Made by a program: the position numbers and the translations under genes
Notes under the pieces: model-generated
The model's input: only the letters and a program-made list of their open reading frames with translations
Told to the model about the DNA's origin: nothing
Database searches by the model: none
Shown here: positions 15,380-22,095 of the stretch, piece after piece
How the letters are laid out: every line of letters begins with the position of its first letter
Numbering within the stretch: position 1 is the first letter of the stretch
Source: CAYYMD01 sp964480425
GTDB lineage: Bacteria; Planctomycetota; Phycisphaerae; SM23-33
DNA: 32,255 nucleotides
Direction of reading: 5' to 3'
Assembly: GCA_964480425.1 (NCBI GenBank)
Contig: CAYZPY010000012.1
Span: 1-32,255 of the forward strand

Positions 15380-16620
15380 TGCGTTTGCTGATCCTGACAC
15401 AATACTTCCCTCCCGAAATGGGAGCGCCGCAGGCGCGTCTTTACGAACTGGCGATGCGTCTGCAAAACCGCGGACACAAAATCACGGTTCTCACGGCCAT
15501 GCCGAATTATCCGACGGGCAAAATATTCGACGGATACCGGGGAAAATTCTACATCGAAGAAGACATGGACGGAATCCGCGTGATTCGGACGTGGATATAT
15601 CCCTCCAAGTCCGCCAGGACTCTCCCGCGGCTGGCGTGTTACGCCTCGTTTGTATTTTCGAGCGTGGCGCTGGGCGCGTGGGGGCTCGGCAAGCAGGACG
15701 TGGTGTTGTTCGAAAGCCCCCCGTTGTTCCTTGTGCCCAGCGGGCTGATCATAGGCCGCACGTGCGACGCGCGAATCGTGATGAACGTCTCCGACATCTG
15801 GCCTGATATTATTGTCCGCATGGGGCACACCACCGGCGGACCGTTCCTCAAGGCAATGGAATGGCTGGAGAAATTCGGGTACGAACATTCCGACGTGGTG
15901 GCATTGACCAACCCCGGCGCAGCCGCTCAAATTCGACAACGCTTTCCCCATGTGCGGACGACCGTCATAAGCAACGGCGTTGACACCGAATTTTTCAGGC
16001 CCGACTTGCGCAGCGAGAAGATGCGAAGTGAGTTGGGCGCCGCCGACGGCGATTTACTCGTTGGCTACTGCGGGCTGCATGGCCTGGCGCAGGGACTGGA
16101 GGCGGTCATCGACGCCGCTGAAAAACTAAAAGACAGGCGCGACATTAAGATCGTAATGATCGGCGACGGACCGGTGAAAGACAAACTGATTGCGATGGCT
16201 AAAGAGAAAAGTCCGGCGAATTTGTCATTCCTTGACCGCAGGCCCAAAAAGCAGATGCCGGAAATACTGGCGTCGCTCGACGTTAGCCTTGTGCCTCTGA
16301 GTTGCCTGTTGCCCGGAACGATGCCTTCGAAATTTTACGAGGCGCTGTCGGCCGGTGCGGTTCCGGTAGTAGCAAAGGGCTGCGAGGCCCAGGCGCTTGT
16401 CGAAAAGTACGACGTCGGGATGACTTTTGAACCTCTAAACGGCGGGGAAATGGCGGCGTCCCTGCGAAAACTCGCCGACAATCCCCACCGGCGTCGCCAA
16501 ATCAGGCAAAACTGCATTAAACTCGCAAAAAGATTCGACCGCGACGTCACTGCCGCAAGAACTATAGATATTCTCGAATCGCTCAACCAGCGAAAACAGC
16601 TGCCGGAAGTCACGTGGTAA
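15379..16620 (+). CDS. Family 4 glycosyltransferase (WcaI/WbuB-like)
   Basis: A GT-B transferase of 413 residues beginning Leu-Leu-Ile-Leu-Thr-Gln-Tyr-Phe-Pro-Pro-Glu. It carries Met-Pro-Asn-Tyr-Pro-Thr-Gly, a hallmark of WcaI/WbuB-like enzymes, and Val-Ser-Asp-Ile-Trp-Pro-Asp in the acceptor half. The second half has Gly-Asp-Gly-Pro and Pro-Ser-Lys-Phe-Tyr-Glu-Ala-Leu, which form the donor site. The start codon overlaps the stop of the GNAT gene. This is the last rightward gene of the polysaccharide cluster and converges with the aminotransferase gene, leaving only nine bases between them and no clear terminator. A fucosamine-type or other aminosugar donor is typical of relatives but is not proved here. 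Confidence 0.9.
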   Translation: MRLLILTQYFPPEMGAPQARLYELAMRLQNRGHKITVLTAMPNYPTGKIFDGYRGKFYIEEDMDGIRVIRTWIYPSKSARTLPRLACYASFVFSSVALGAWGLGKQDVVLFESPPLFLVPSGLIIGRTCDARIVMNVSDIWPDIIVRMGHTTGGPFLKAMEWLEKFGYEHSDVVALTNPGAAAQIRQRFPHVRTTVISNGVDTEFFRPDLRSEKMRSELGAADGDLLVGYCGLHGLAQGLEAVIDAAEKLKDRRDIKIVMIGDGPVKDKLIAMAKEKSPANLSFLDRRPKKQMPEILASLDVSLVPLSCLLPGTMPSKFYEALSAGAVPVVAKGCEAQALVEKYDVGMTFEPLNGGEMAASLRKLADNPHRRRQIRQNCIKLAKRFDRDVTAARTIDILESLNQRKQLPEVTW

Positions 16621-16629
16621 GGCGGAGAT

Positions 16630-17787
16630 TTACGACCTTTTCATCCGGCTTATGAACTCCACGGTGCGTCGGGCAGTGTTCTGATTGACCCTGGGGTGCG
16701 TCGGAAGGTTCACGACCTGGCGGCAGGCCTTTTCCGCCTCGGGGCACATGCCCGCCTCGTAGCCGTATTTCTCCAGCGGCGTCTCTATCGGGTGAAGGGG
16801 CGATTCGAACCAAGTGCCCAGTTCAATCTGATTGCGATGGGCCAGTTCCACTACTTTCCACTTGTCCGCAACACGCACCGGGTACCTCACCAGGACAGGG
16901 TCCATGTATTGGGGCGCCTGGGGGGCGGGAATGCCCGATCGGCGCAAAAGCCGTTCGTAAAGTCGCACCATGCGGCGCCTGTGTTCGACAATATCCTGAA
17001 TCCTGCTCATCTGGCGGACGCCTTGGGACGCCTGAGCCGCGCTCATGCCAGTAAAAAAGCCCTCCGGCATCTCCGGGCTGAATTCCGCGGTGCTCGAAGA
17101 GCCCACCACCAGTCCTTTTTTGGTCAACCATCGGAACAGCGACGTGATAAAGGCAGTCGTCCTGGGATATACCACCGCCTGGTAAACCAGCCGCTGGATT
17201 GAAAGCATCGTTGTGGACTTAAAGTTCGGCTGCTGCAGTTTTTCCCGACAGAGGGTTTCTATCTTATCAGCCAACTCATTATCATCTGTCGTGGCCATAC
17301 CCCCAACGCCGGTCGTGAAAGGTTTGTTCCACTGGAACGACCAGTACGACGCCACGCCGAACGTACCGCATCTTTTGCCCTTGTACGTCGAGCCCACCGA
17401 CAGGCAGCAATCCTCGATCACCGGTATGCCGTGCTTTTCGGCTATGTCCATTACGCCGTCCATTTCACACGGATAGCCGTACGTGTGCTGCGCGACAATC
17501 ACCTTGGTGCGCGGGGTAATCGCGCGCTCTATCCGCTCGGGAAGGACGTTGAAAGTGTCCGGCTCGATATCCGCGTAACGCGGGCGGGCGCCGAGATACA
17601 CCACGGGATTAACGTCCATCACGCAGGTGTATCCGGGCAGGATGACGTCGTCGCCTTCATCAAGGCCCATGGCCCGCAAAATGGCGTACATCGCCACCCG
17701 CCCTTTCCAGAATGCGAATGCCGAGCTGACCCCCAGCCATTCGGCGAATCTTTTTTCGAACCTGCTTACGTGATTGTTTTCATACAT
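16630..17787 (-). CDS. DegT/DnrJ/EryC1/StrS-family aminotransferase
   Basis: The 385-residue protein is a PLP-dependent sugar aminotransferase-like enzyme. K155 in Gln-Trp-Asn-Lys-Pro-Phe-Thr-Thr-Gly is the likely Schiff-base lysine, and D126 in Val-Ile-Glu-Asp-Cys-Cys should contact the PLP ring nitrogen. A Pro-Gly-Tyr-Thr-Cys segment sits where the family binds phosphate and substrate. Members convert keto-sugar nucleotides to amino sugars. It converges with the polysaccharide operon and may supply an amino sugar to it. The start is uncertain: the frame is open upstream to a TAA near 17850 with plausible helical coding, but no ATG, GTG or TTG occurs before 17787. A strong AAAGGAG upstream instead points to an out-of-frame ATG at 17819. 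Confidence 0.87.
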   Translation of the reverse strand: MYENNHVSRFEKRFAEWLGVSSAFAFWKGRVAMYAILRAMGLDEGDDVILPGYTCVMDVNPVVYLGARPRYADIEPDTFNVLPERIERAITPRTKVIVAQHTYGYPCEMDGVMDIAEKHGIPVIEDCCLSVGSTYKGKRCGTFGVASYWSFQWNKPFTTGVGGMATTDDNELADKIETLCREKLQQPNFKSTTMLSIQRLVYQAVVYPRTTAFITSLFRWLTKKGLVVGSSSTAEFSPEMPEGFFTGMSAAQASQGVRQMSRIQDIVEHRRRMVRLYERLLRRSGIPAPQAPQYMDPVLVRYPVRVADKWKVVELAHRNQIELGTWFESPLHPIETPLEKYGYEAGMCPEAEKACRQVVNLPTHPRVNQNTARRTVEFISRMKRS

Positions 17788-17819
17788 TTCAAACCGAAGT
17801 CTTTCGGCGACAGAAGCAT
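17766..17819 (-). other. Possible 17-codon leader frame overlapping the aminotransferase start
   Basis: An ATG at 17817-17819 has AAAGGAG nine bases upstream, the best ribosome binding site in this part of the window. Its frame ends at TAA 17766-17768, after overlapping the aminotransferase start in another frame. It could be a leader that couples translation, or a sign that the annotated aminotransferase start is wrong. Expression is not shown. Confidence 0.22.
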
Positions 17820-17869
17820 AGCGAATTGCTCCTTTGACCTTGATATCGTCTTACGAATAAAGTTCCCCT

Positions 17870-17901
17870 TACCCGGATGCGTCTGCTGAGACGCGCGGGT
17901 A
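17870..17901 (-). terminator. Hairpin terminator of the pseudopilin operon
   Basis: TACCCG and CGGGTA (17870-17875 and 17896-17901) pair, as do GCGTCT and AGACGC (17879-17884 and 17889-17894), with a GCTG loop and a small internal loop. The structure begins two bases after the stop of the last pseudopilin gene. It lacks a U-tract, so it may act as a weak or factor-assisted terminator or as a 3'-end protector. Confidence 0.5.
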
Positions 17902-17902
17902 T

Positions 17903-18757
17903 TCAAGGCGCTATCATGCTGTCGACCTCGCTGTTGGGAACGTCCATTTCGCCCTGTTGATCGGTATCCTTCTTTCCGCTGGCGGCGGTGTAAATGTTGT
18001 CGTTCTCGATGCCGACGTCCGCCCGATCGCTCCAGTTCACATTTGAACCGGCGTACAGCACGTTCTGTCCCTCTCCGTGATGATTTGGAGAGTTGCCGGC
18101 CTCTATGTCGTCATCGTCAAGATTATTCGCGTTCCTCCAGTCCGTTATGCTCGGCGAGGACGCCCACGAACCGTCGCTGTTGAGGTAAGGGCTTCTGTCG
18201 GCGGCGATGACGACGCCGGATTCGGTTATGGACGTCCACGCGCCCGGAGCGGTTATATCGGCGCTGGATTTGCTTTCGTAGGGAACCTGGTATCCGTAAC
18301 TGATGCTCCTTCGCTTGTTGCCGCTGCTGAAATCGGTGTATTTATTGCCGTTGGGCTGAACCAGGTTTTTTTCCTTATCGTGATCGGCCGAGGGGCATAT
18401 AAACACATTAATGTCCGCGTACTCCCCGTACCACAACATCCAGAGATTGGCGCTGTTGCTGCGTGAACTGGCATCGTGAGGATCCTTGTTTCTGTTTTTG
18501 CCCACTTCGGCGGTGCAATTGCCTCCGTTAAGGTCCACTGCCGGACCCCTGGAATTGTTGCTGTGGGCATATTGCGCAAGCGCTCGTCCTATTGCATGCA
18601 GTTGCGTCTTGCACCCGTTCCGCCTGGCCAACTTAAGCGCGGTTACCGTGCTGGGCGCAAGGATAGTCAGCAATATCGCAATAATGGCCACAACCGTTAT
18701 CATCTCAACCAGCGTGAAACCGGCGCCGGACCCGACGTGTTTGGATTTTTTATTCAT
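17903..18757 (-). CDS. Type II/IV pseudopilin with planctomycete-type tail motif
   Basis: A 284-residue protein with a short basic leader and a prepilin peptidase site, Gly-Ala-Gly before Phe-Thr-Leu-Val-Glu, with Glu at position +5. A hydrophobic helix follows (Val-Val-Ala-Ile-Ile-Ala-Ile-Leu-Leu-Thr-Ile-Leu). After that comes an Arg-Arg-Asn-Gly-Cys-Lys-Thr-Gln-Leu helix seen in planctomycete pseudopilins. Near the C-terminus Asn-His-His-Gly-Glu-Gly-Gln-Asn-Val-Leu-Tyr-Ala-Gly resembles the H-X9-DG motif, but Gly-Ser replaces the usual Asp-Gly. It should be processed by prepilin peptidase and sit in the inner membrane or a pseudopilus. It follows the upstream pseudopilin gene by 30 bases and shares its operon. 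No assembly ATPase or secretin gene is in the window. Confidence 0.87.
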   Translation of the reverse strand: MNKKSKHVGSGAGFTLVEMITVVAIIAILLTILAPSTVTALKLARRNGCKTQLHAIGRALAQYAHSNNSRGPAVDLNGGNCTAEVGKNRNKDPHDASSRSNSANLWMLWYGEYADINVFICPSADHDKEKNLVQPNGNKYTDFSSGNKRRSISYGYQVPYESKSSADITAPGAWTSITESGVVIAADRSPYLNSDGSWASSPSITDWRNANNLDDDDIEAGNSPNHHGEGQNVLYAGSNVNWSDRADVGIENDNIYTAASGKKDTDQQGEMDVPNSEVDSMIAP

Positions 18758-18787
18758 AACTCATTCTCTTGTATTACGTGCCAATTA

Positions 18788-19474
18788 TTACCTGAGCGCC
18801 GTCCTGCCCACCAGCACCGCCATCGCCGGGCTTATCGGCGCGCCCGCTTCGGTAACTACCCAGACTTCGCTGCCGTTGGCGACGCCGTTTAACGGCCTGT
18901 CGAGATACGCATTATTGGTATCGTCTTCCACGCTTTTTATCATCGCGTAAGAACCTGCGTACTTACCGGACCGGATTATAACCGGCGAACCGGCCAGGCC
19001 CGCGACAGAATCGAAGCCAAGCGTTTTCCCACCCGCGCTTGTAATTGTCTTTGGGGTGAAGTCCACGACGCCTTGGTCCGGGCTCTTTCTGTAAGACACC
19101 ACGACAAACTGATAATCGTTCTTGGTTGCATTCACTCGCCTGGCAAGAAGCACGTATCCGAATGTATCGTCGTTCGAATCTTTGGGATAGCTGCCCTTAT
19201 AATTGTTCGGCATTTCAAGCGAAGAGGTGGTGATGTTGCCTTGGCTGTACCTGCTGCCGGCGATAGACAGTCCGTTGCGGCAGATAATCTCGCCCAGTGT
19301 GTTGTTGGACGCCCGCTCGGTCTCTTTTATCCCCACCGGGAACAGCGCCCCGGCCATGACCAGTCCTATACCCATAATTGCGACGGATATCAGCAACTCC
19401 GCGAGGGTAAGACCGCCGGCGCCGGTGTGTCCGCCCTCTTGCGGACAGGTGTTGATCGGCGATGTTTTATACAT
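18788..19474 (-). CDS. Prepilin-type N-terminal methylation-site protein
   Basis: A 228-residue protein with a 21-residue leader ending Gly-Ala-Gly-Gly before Leu-Thr-Leu-Ala-Glu-Leu-Leu. This is a class III prepilin cleavage site with Glu at +5. A hydrophobic helix with Gly residues follows (Ile-Met-Gly-Ile-Gly-Leu-Val-Met-Ala-Gly). The rest is a soluble domain without a family I can name; it is shaped like a PulG/PulI/PulJ-type minor pseudopilin. AGGAG six bases upstream fixes the start. It is the first gene of a leftward pair with the next pseudopilin. The pair is transcribed from the promoter at 19530-19558, away from the hsp20 gene. Confidence 0.82.
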   Translation of the reverse strand: MYKTSPINTCPQEGGHTGAGGLTLAELLISVAIMGIGLVMAGALFPVGIKETERASNNTLGEIICRNGLSIAGSRYSQGNITTSSLEMPNNYKGSYPKDSNDDTFGYVLLARRVNATKNDYQFVVVSYRKSPDQGVVDFTPKTITSAGGKTLGFDSVAGLAGSPVIIRSGKYAGSYAMIKSVEDDTNNAYLDRPLNGVANGSEVWVVTEAGAPISPAMAVLVGRTALR

Positions 19475-19529
19475 AACAAACTCCTGCCGTATTTACGGTT
19501 AGAATTACTGTAATGGCTTCTCTGTATTT

Positions 19530-19558
19530 ATTTTAACCTTCGGAGGTAACCGGGACAA
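19530..19558 (-). promoter_or_regulatory. Sigma-70-type promoter of the pseudopilin operon
   Basis: On the minus strand TTGTCC (19553-19558) and TAAAAT (19530-19535) are spaced by exactly 17 bases, matching four and five of six consensus positions. Transcription should begin near 19523, giving a leader of about 49 bases before the first pseudopilin. A CCTCCGAAGG dyad lies in the spacer. Confidence 0.45.
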
Positions 19559-19612
19559 CTGTTTTTGAGTTTTGCGATTGACCGATACTCGATTTATCGG
19601 CTTCGGCGAGCA

Positions 19613-19649
19613 CCCACGTGGATAAAGGCGGATTTTAGCGCCGCGTGGG
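19613..19649. other. Nested hairpin in the pseudopilin/hsp20 gap
   Basis: CCCACG (19613-19618) pairs with CGTGGG (19644-19649), and an inner GGCG pairs with CGCC. A short T-rich stretch follows on the plus strand. It may be a terminator of an unseen small transcript, a binding site, or chance. Confidence 0.3.
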
Positions 19650-19821
19650 CATAAGGCCTTTTGAATCGCCGCCCGGTTGGGTTAATCGGAGAATTGCCAT
19701 TTCTGCGCCTTTGAACACCCCGTGTGCCGAACTGACAGTATCGCATTAAATCGCCTCCGGATTACAAGTCTATAAGATGCTATCTAACAGGCGCTTGTGA
19801 ATACAACCGCCCGTGCGAATC

Positions 19822-19838
19822 TGGCACGAATCTTGCAC
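19822..19838 (+). promoter_or_regulatory. Sigma-54 (-24/-12) promoter of hsp20
   Basis: TGGCACGAATCTTGCAC matches the RpoN consensus TGGCACG-N4-TTGCA at every informative base. The -24 G (19824) and -12 C (19836) are exactly 12 bases apart. Transcription should begin near 19848, leaving a leader of about 89 bases. Such promoters need RpoN and an AAA+ activator. Confidence 0.8.
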
Positions 19839-19849
19839 ATGGATTAATT

Positions 19850-19867
19850 GGGCGGATTGATCCGCCC
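19850..19867 (+). promoter_or_regulatory. Hairpin at the 5' end of the hsp20 transcript
   Basis: GGGCGGAT and ATCCGCCC are separated by TG, so the RNA can form a seven-pair stem with a UUGA loop. It begins about two bases after the predicted transcription start. It may stabilise the mRNA, act as an operator, or be a copy of a dispersed palindromic repeat. Confidence 0.5.
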
Positions 19868-19921
19868 TATCTACGGAAATCGGAATACCAGAAGGTGAAA
19901 AAGTAATACAACAGAAACTGT

Positions 19922-19928
19922 AAGGAGG
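19922..19928 (+). promoter_or_regulatory. Strong Shine-Dalgarno AAGGAGG of hsp20
   Basis: This perfect anti-SD match lies eight bases before the ATG at 19937. It rules out the GTG at 19928, which overlaps it. Confidence 0.8.
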
Positions 19929-19936
19929 TGTTAACC

Positions 19937-20383
19937 ATGGATTTGGCACCATTTAGAGGCAGAAGGAACAGGAACCTGGCGAGGTTCCACGACGCGGTAA
20001 ACGATTTGTTCGGTCGGTTTTTAGAGGAATGGCCTCCTCTTGCCGGAGAGACCGCTTGGGCGCCTCTGCTCGACGTTGCCGAACGCGAGGATGCCGTTGT
20101 GGTCAAGGCGGAGGTGCCTGGCGTCAAACCAGACGACATCGACATATCGGTGCACGGAAACACGCTGACCATCAGCGGACAGAAAAAGGAGGAAACCGAC
20201 AAGAGTGACGGCGACTACTACCACATGGAGCGCCATTGGGGCGAGTTCCGAAGGAGTATCACTCTGGCCACGGAAGTCGATGCCGACAAGATCGACGCAA
20301 CCTGCAAAGAGGGCGTGTTGACAATCACGCTGCCCAAGGCCGAAAAGGCCAAACCAAAGAAGATCAAAGTCAAGCAGCAGTAA
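19937..20383 (+). CDS. hsp20: Small heat shock protein, Hsp20/alpha-crystallin family
   Basis: The 148-residue protein is a cytoplasmic ATP-independent holdase that keeps unfolded proteins soluble. A short Arg-rich N-terminal arm is followed by an alpha-crystallin domain (about residues 40-135) with Val-Pro-Gly-Val-Lys-Pro-Asp-Asp-Ile, Leu-Thr-Ile-Ser-Gly and the closing Gly-Val-Leu-Thr-Ile-Thr-Leu-Pro-Lys. The C-terminal tail contains Ile-Lys-Val, the Ile-Xaa-Val motif used in oligomer assembly. Length is normal for bacterial class A-type members. It is a single-gene unit, with its own sigma-54 promoter, a 5' hairpin, a strong ribosome binding site and a rho-independent terminator. No CIRCE element was seen. 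High expression on induction is implied. Confidence 0.95.
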   Translation: MDLAPFRGRRNRNLARFHDAVNDLFGRFLEEWPPLAGETAWAPLLDVAEREDAVVVKAEVPGVKPDDIDISVHGNTLTISGQKKEETDKSDGDYYHMERHWGEFRRSITLATEVDADKIDATCKEGVLTITLPKAEKAKPKKIKVKQQ

Positions 20384-20406
20384 ACCCGAACCTCGCCTCA
20401 AACGTC

Positions 20407-20440
20407 GCCCGCATTCCTCCGGGGATGCGGGCGGTGTTTT
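20407..20440 (+). terminator. Rho-independent terminator of hsp20
   Basis: GCCCGCAT (20407-20414) pairs with ATGCGGGC (20425-20432). The stem extends inward to about eleven pairs closed by a UCCG tetraloop, then GGTGTTTT follows. It lies between the convergent hsp20 and tsaB genes; on the minus strand the T-run is poor, so it acts mainly rightward. Confidence 0.75.
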
Positions 20441-20445
20441 AGGCC

Positions 20446-21129
20446 TTATTTCCGTGGCTTCGTGATGCCCGGTCGGCGGGCGTAGATTGGAAGGCAGCGG
20501 TTGTAATCGGTGAATTCGCCGGCCGCGTGCAGTTCGACTCCTGCCCGCCACAGGCCTGCAACCGTCGGCAGGTGCGCGTCGTCCGGTGCGACAGTAACAC
20601 CATCGGCGACGAGGTCGTGATCCGCCGTGGCCGGACCGGCCAGCAGCATTGGCATATCGGCCTCGGCCAGGAATTCCTCCGGCGACGTAACTATAGGGTC
20701 TCCTGATAAAACAATCTGCCCGCCCTGGCGTTTGCAGCTCTGCACGTATACCCGACCCGGGCCGGCGTCAAAAATAATGGCGAGATTCTCCCACTCCAGG
20801 TCGCGGACGTTTTGCGCCACCACCAGGGACGTGGGCACCGCCACACATCGCATGTCAGGCATGGCCCAGGCGAGCGTTCTTGCGACAGTGATGCCCATGC
20901 GAAGCCCCGTAAATCCGCCCGGACCGATTGATACGTAAACCGCCGACACGTCCGAGGGGCGAATGTTCTGCCCTGCCAGCAGACGCTCCATGCGGGGAAT
21001 CAGTTGCGAGGCGTACGTTCCGGCGGCGGTAAACTCGTCGCAGGCGAGTATTTCGTCACCCCGCCCCACCGCCACGCCGCCGCGGCGGCTCGACGTCTCT
21101 GTTGCAATTGCGTAATCGCGCCCTGGCAT
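20446..21129 (-). CDS. tsaB: tRNA threonylcarbamoyladenosine biosynthesis protein TsaB
   Basis: The product of 227 residues is an ASKHA-fold partner of TsaD in making t6A37 on ANN-decoding tRNAs in the cytoplasm. The N-terminal strand ends Ala-Thr-Glu-Thr-Ser-Ser, equivalent to the usual Asp-Thr-Ser region. The motif Ser-Ile-Gly-Pro-Gly-Gly-Phe-Thr-Gly-Leu-Arg-Met-Gly is the strongest family mark. The ATG at 21129 was chosen because the TsaB fold starts directly after it. Reading further upstream would add 56 residues, including a repeated Cys-Gln-Thr-Leu stretch encoded by the intergenic 12-bp repeats, and fits no family member. It converges with hsp20 and diverges from the metallophosphoesterase gene. 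tsaD and tsaE are not in the window. Confidence 0.9.
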   Translation of the reverse strand: MPGRDYAIATETSSRRGGVAVGRGDEILACDEFTAAGTYASQLIPRMERLLAGQNIRPSDVSAVYVSIGPGGFTGLRMGITVARTLAWAMPDMRCVAVPTSLVVAQNVRDLEWENLAIIFDAGPGRVYVQSCKRQGGQIVLSGDPIVTSPEEFLAEADMPMLLAGPATADHDLVADGVTVAPDDAHLPTVAGLWRAGVELHAAGEFTDYNRCLPIYARRPGITKPRK

Positions 21130-21213
21130 AACTGAGGGGAATTTTAAGCACGCCGACGCGACGCTTCCAGTCAAATCAGCCCCGGACGTTATAGGTGCCG
21201 GCTGCGCCAAACT

Positions 21214-21249
21214 TGTTTGACACAATGTTTGACACAATGTTTGACACAA
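21214..21249. repeat. Three tandem 12-bp repeats (TGTTTGACACAA)
   Basis: Three exact copies occupy 21214-21225, 21226-21237 and 21238-21249. Each contains TTGACA, the full -35 consensus. They lie between the divergent tsaB and metallophosphoesterase starts, and only the last copy is placed to act as a -35 for the rightward gene. Confidence 0.85.
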
Positions 21250-21270
21250 TACGGACCTGACCGATAGCAT
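21241..21270 (+). promoter_or_regulatory. Promoter of the metallophosphoesterase-yidC unit
   Basis: TTGACA (21241-21246, in the third repeat copy) and TAGCAT (21265-21270) are spaced by 18 bases. A CATAAT at 21268-21273 matches better but is 21 bases away. Start of transcription is expected near 21277. Confidence 0.4.
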
Positions 21271-21297
21271 AATGGGACTAATTCGTATGGCGGACAC

Positions 21298-21303
21298 AAG
21301 GAG
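21298..21303 (+). promoter_or_regulatory. Shine-Dalgarno AAGGAG deciding a TTG start
   Basis: AAGGAG lies eight bases before the TTG at 21312. The two upstream ATGs (21272 and 21287) are out of frame, so TTG is the only start that fits the protein. Confidence 0.75.
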
Positions 21304-21311
21304 TATCTATA

Positions 21312-22085
21312 TTGATCGCCATCATAAGCGACATACACAGCAACATTGAAGCCATGGAAGCCGTCCTTGCCGACATCGGCAATCGCGGGGCGGACAAGAT
21401 CTTTTGCCTGGGCGACCTTGTCGGCTACGGTCCAAGCCCTCGCGAATGTCTCGATGCGGTTATGGAAAACACCGAATTTACGCTGCTGGGCAATCACGAT
21501 TACGCCGTTCTTTACGAACCGGACCATTTTAACATCGGCGCCGAGGCGGCGTGCTTCTGGACGCGACAGCACCTGGACGACGAAACGGACGAGAAAAAAC
21601 GCAATGCCAGGTGGGAATTCCTGGGCGACCTTGAGGTAAAACAGGTAATGAACGACGGCGGGCTCGACATGGGCGAGATGACGTTCGTACACGGCAGCTT
21701 GCGCCGACCCGTTAACGAGTACATATTTCCCGACGACGTTTACAACAATCCACACAAGATACGAGGGTTGTTCGAGCGCTTCGAGAATATTTGCTTCGTG
21801 GGTCATACCCACGTCCCCGGCGTGTTCGTGGACACGCCCGACTTTTACAGCCCCAAGGAACTACAGGGCGTCTTCGAGATTCCATCCAAGGGCAAGGCCA
21901 TCATAAATGTCGGCTCGGTAGGCCAGCCCAGGGACCGCGATAACCGGGCCGGATACGTGATTATCGAGCACCGCGCCGTTCGGTTTGTCAGGGTGCCGTA
22001 TGACATTGACGCCGTCGTCGAAAAAATCAACGCCACGCGGGAGCTGGACGATTATCTCGGAGAACGGCTCAAGGAAGGACGTTAA
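21312..22085 (+). CDS. Calcineurin-like metallophosphoesterase
   Basis: The 257-residue cytoplasmic protein has all five metal-site blocks of the family in order: Ser-Asp-Ile-His-Ser-Asn, Gly-Asp-Leu-Val-Gly-Tyr-Gly-Pro, Gly-Asn-His-Asp, Val-His-Gly-Ser and Gly-His-Thr-His-Val-Pro. The Gly-Tyr-Gly-Pro extension is typical of the YfcE/ApaH-related group. Near the end, Val-Gly-Ser-Val-Gly-Gln-Pro-Arg-Asp is another conserved block. It probably hydrolyses a phosphodiester or phosphomonoester, but the substrate is unknown. The TTG start is backed by AAGGAG. yidC follows after ten bases, so both share a transcript. A serine/threonine protein phosphatase role is less likely given the size. Confidence 0.92.
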   Translation: MIAIISDIHSNIEAMEAVLADIGNRGADKIFCLGDLVGYGPSPRECLDAVMENTEFTLLGNHDYAVLYEPDHFNIGAEAACFWTRQHLDDETDEKKRNARWEFLGDLEVKQVMNDGGLDMGEMTFVHGSLRRPVNEYIFPDDVYNNPHKIRGLFERFENICFVGHTHVPGVFVDTPDFYSPKELQGVFEIPSKGKAIINVGSVGQPRDRDNRAGYVIIEHRAVRFVRVPYDIDAVVEKINATRELDDYLGERLKEGR

Positions 22086-22095
22086 AGAAATTCGA

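Larger units (their letters stand above)
19475..19936. other. 462-base divergent intergenic region between pseudopilins and hsp20
   Basis: No coding sequence is convincing here. The left part holds the leftward pseudopilin promoter, the middle a nested hairpin at 19613-19649, and the right part the sigma-54 promoter and 5' hairpin of hsp20. Between about 19650 and 19821 I see no clear dyad that would mark an activator site. Confidence 0.7.

Noticed and set aside
1..17787. Exosortase/PEP-CTERM link of the polysaccharide locus
   Set aside because: Similar gene sets occur with exosortases, but no exosortase or PEP-CTERM tail was seen in this window.
19740..19936. Search for CIRCE or HspR-type operators before hsp20
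   Set aside because: No TTAGCACTC-N9-GAGTGCTAA or related inverted repeat was found; only the sigma-54 site and 5' hairpin are supported.
21214..21249. Short direct repeats considered as a CRISPR remnant
   Set aside because: The units are 12 bp with no spacers, and no cas gene is present.
21130..21297. N-terminal extension of TsaB with repeated Cys-Gln-Thr-Leu
   Set aside because: The peptide repeat is only the translated 12-bp intergenic repeat; the family fold starts at the ATG at 21129.
21985..22095. Upstream extension of YidC
   Set aside because: It overlaps the end of the metallophosphoesterase gene in another frame and lacks signal-anchor character; the GTG at 22096 fits better.
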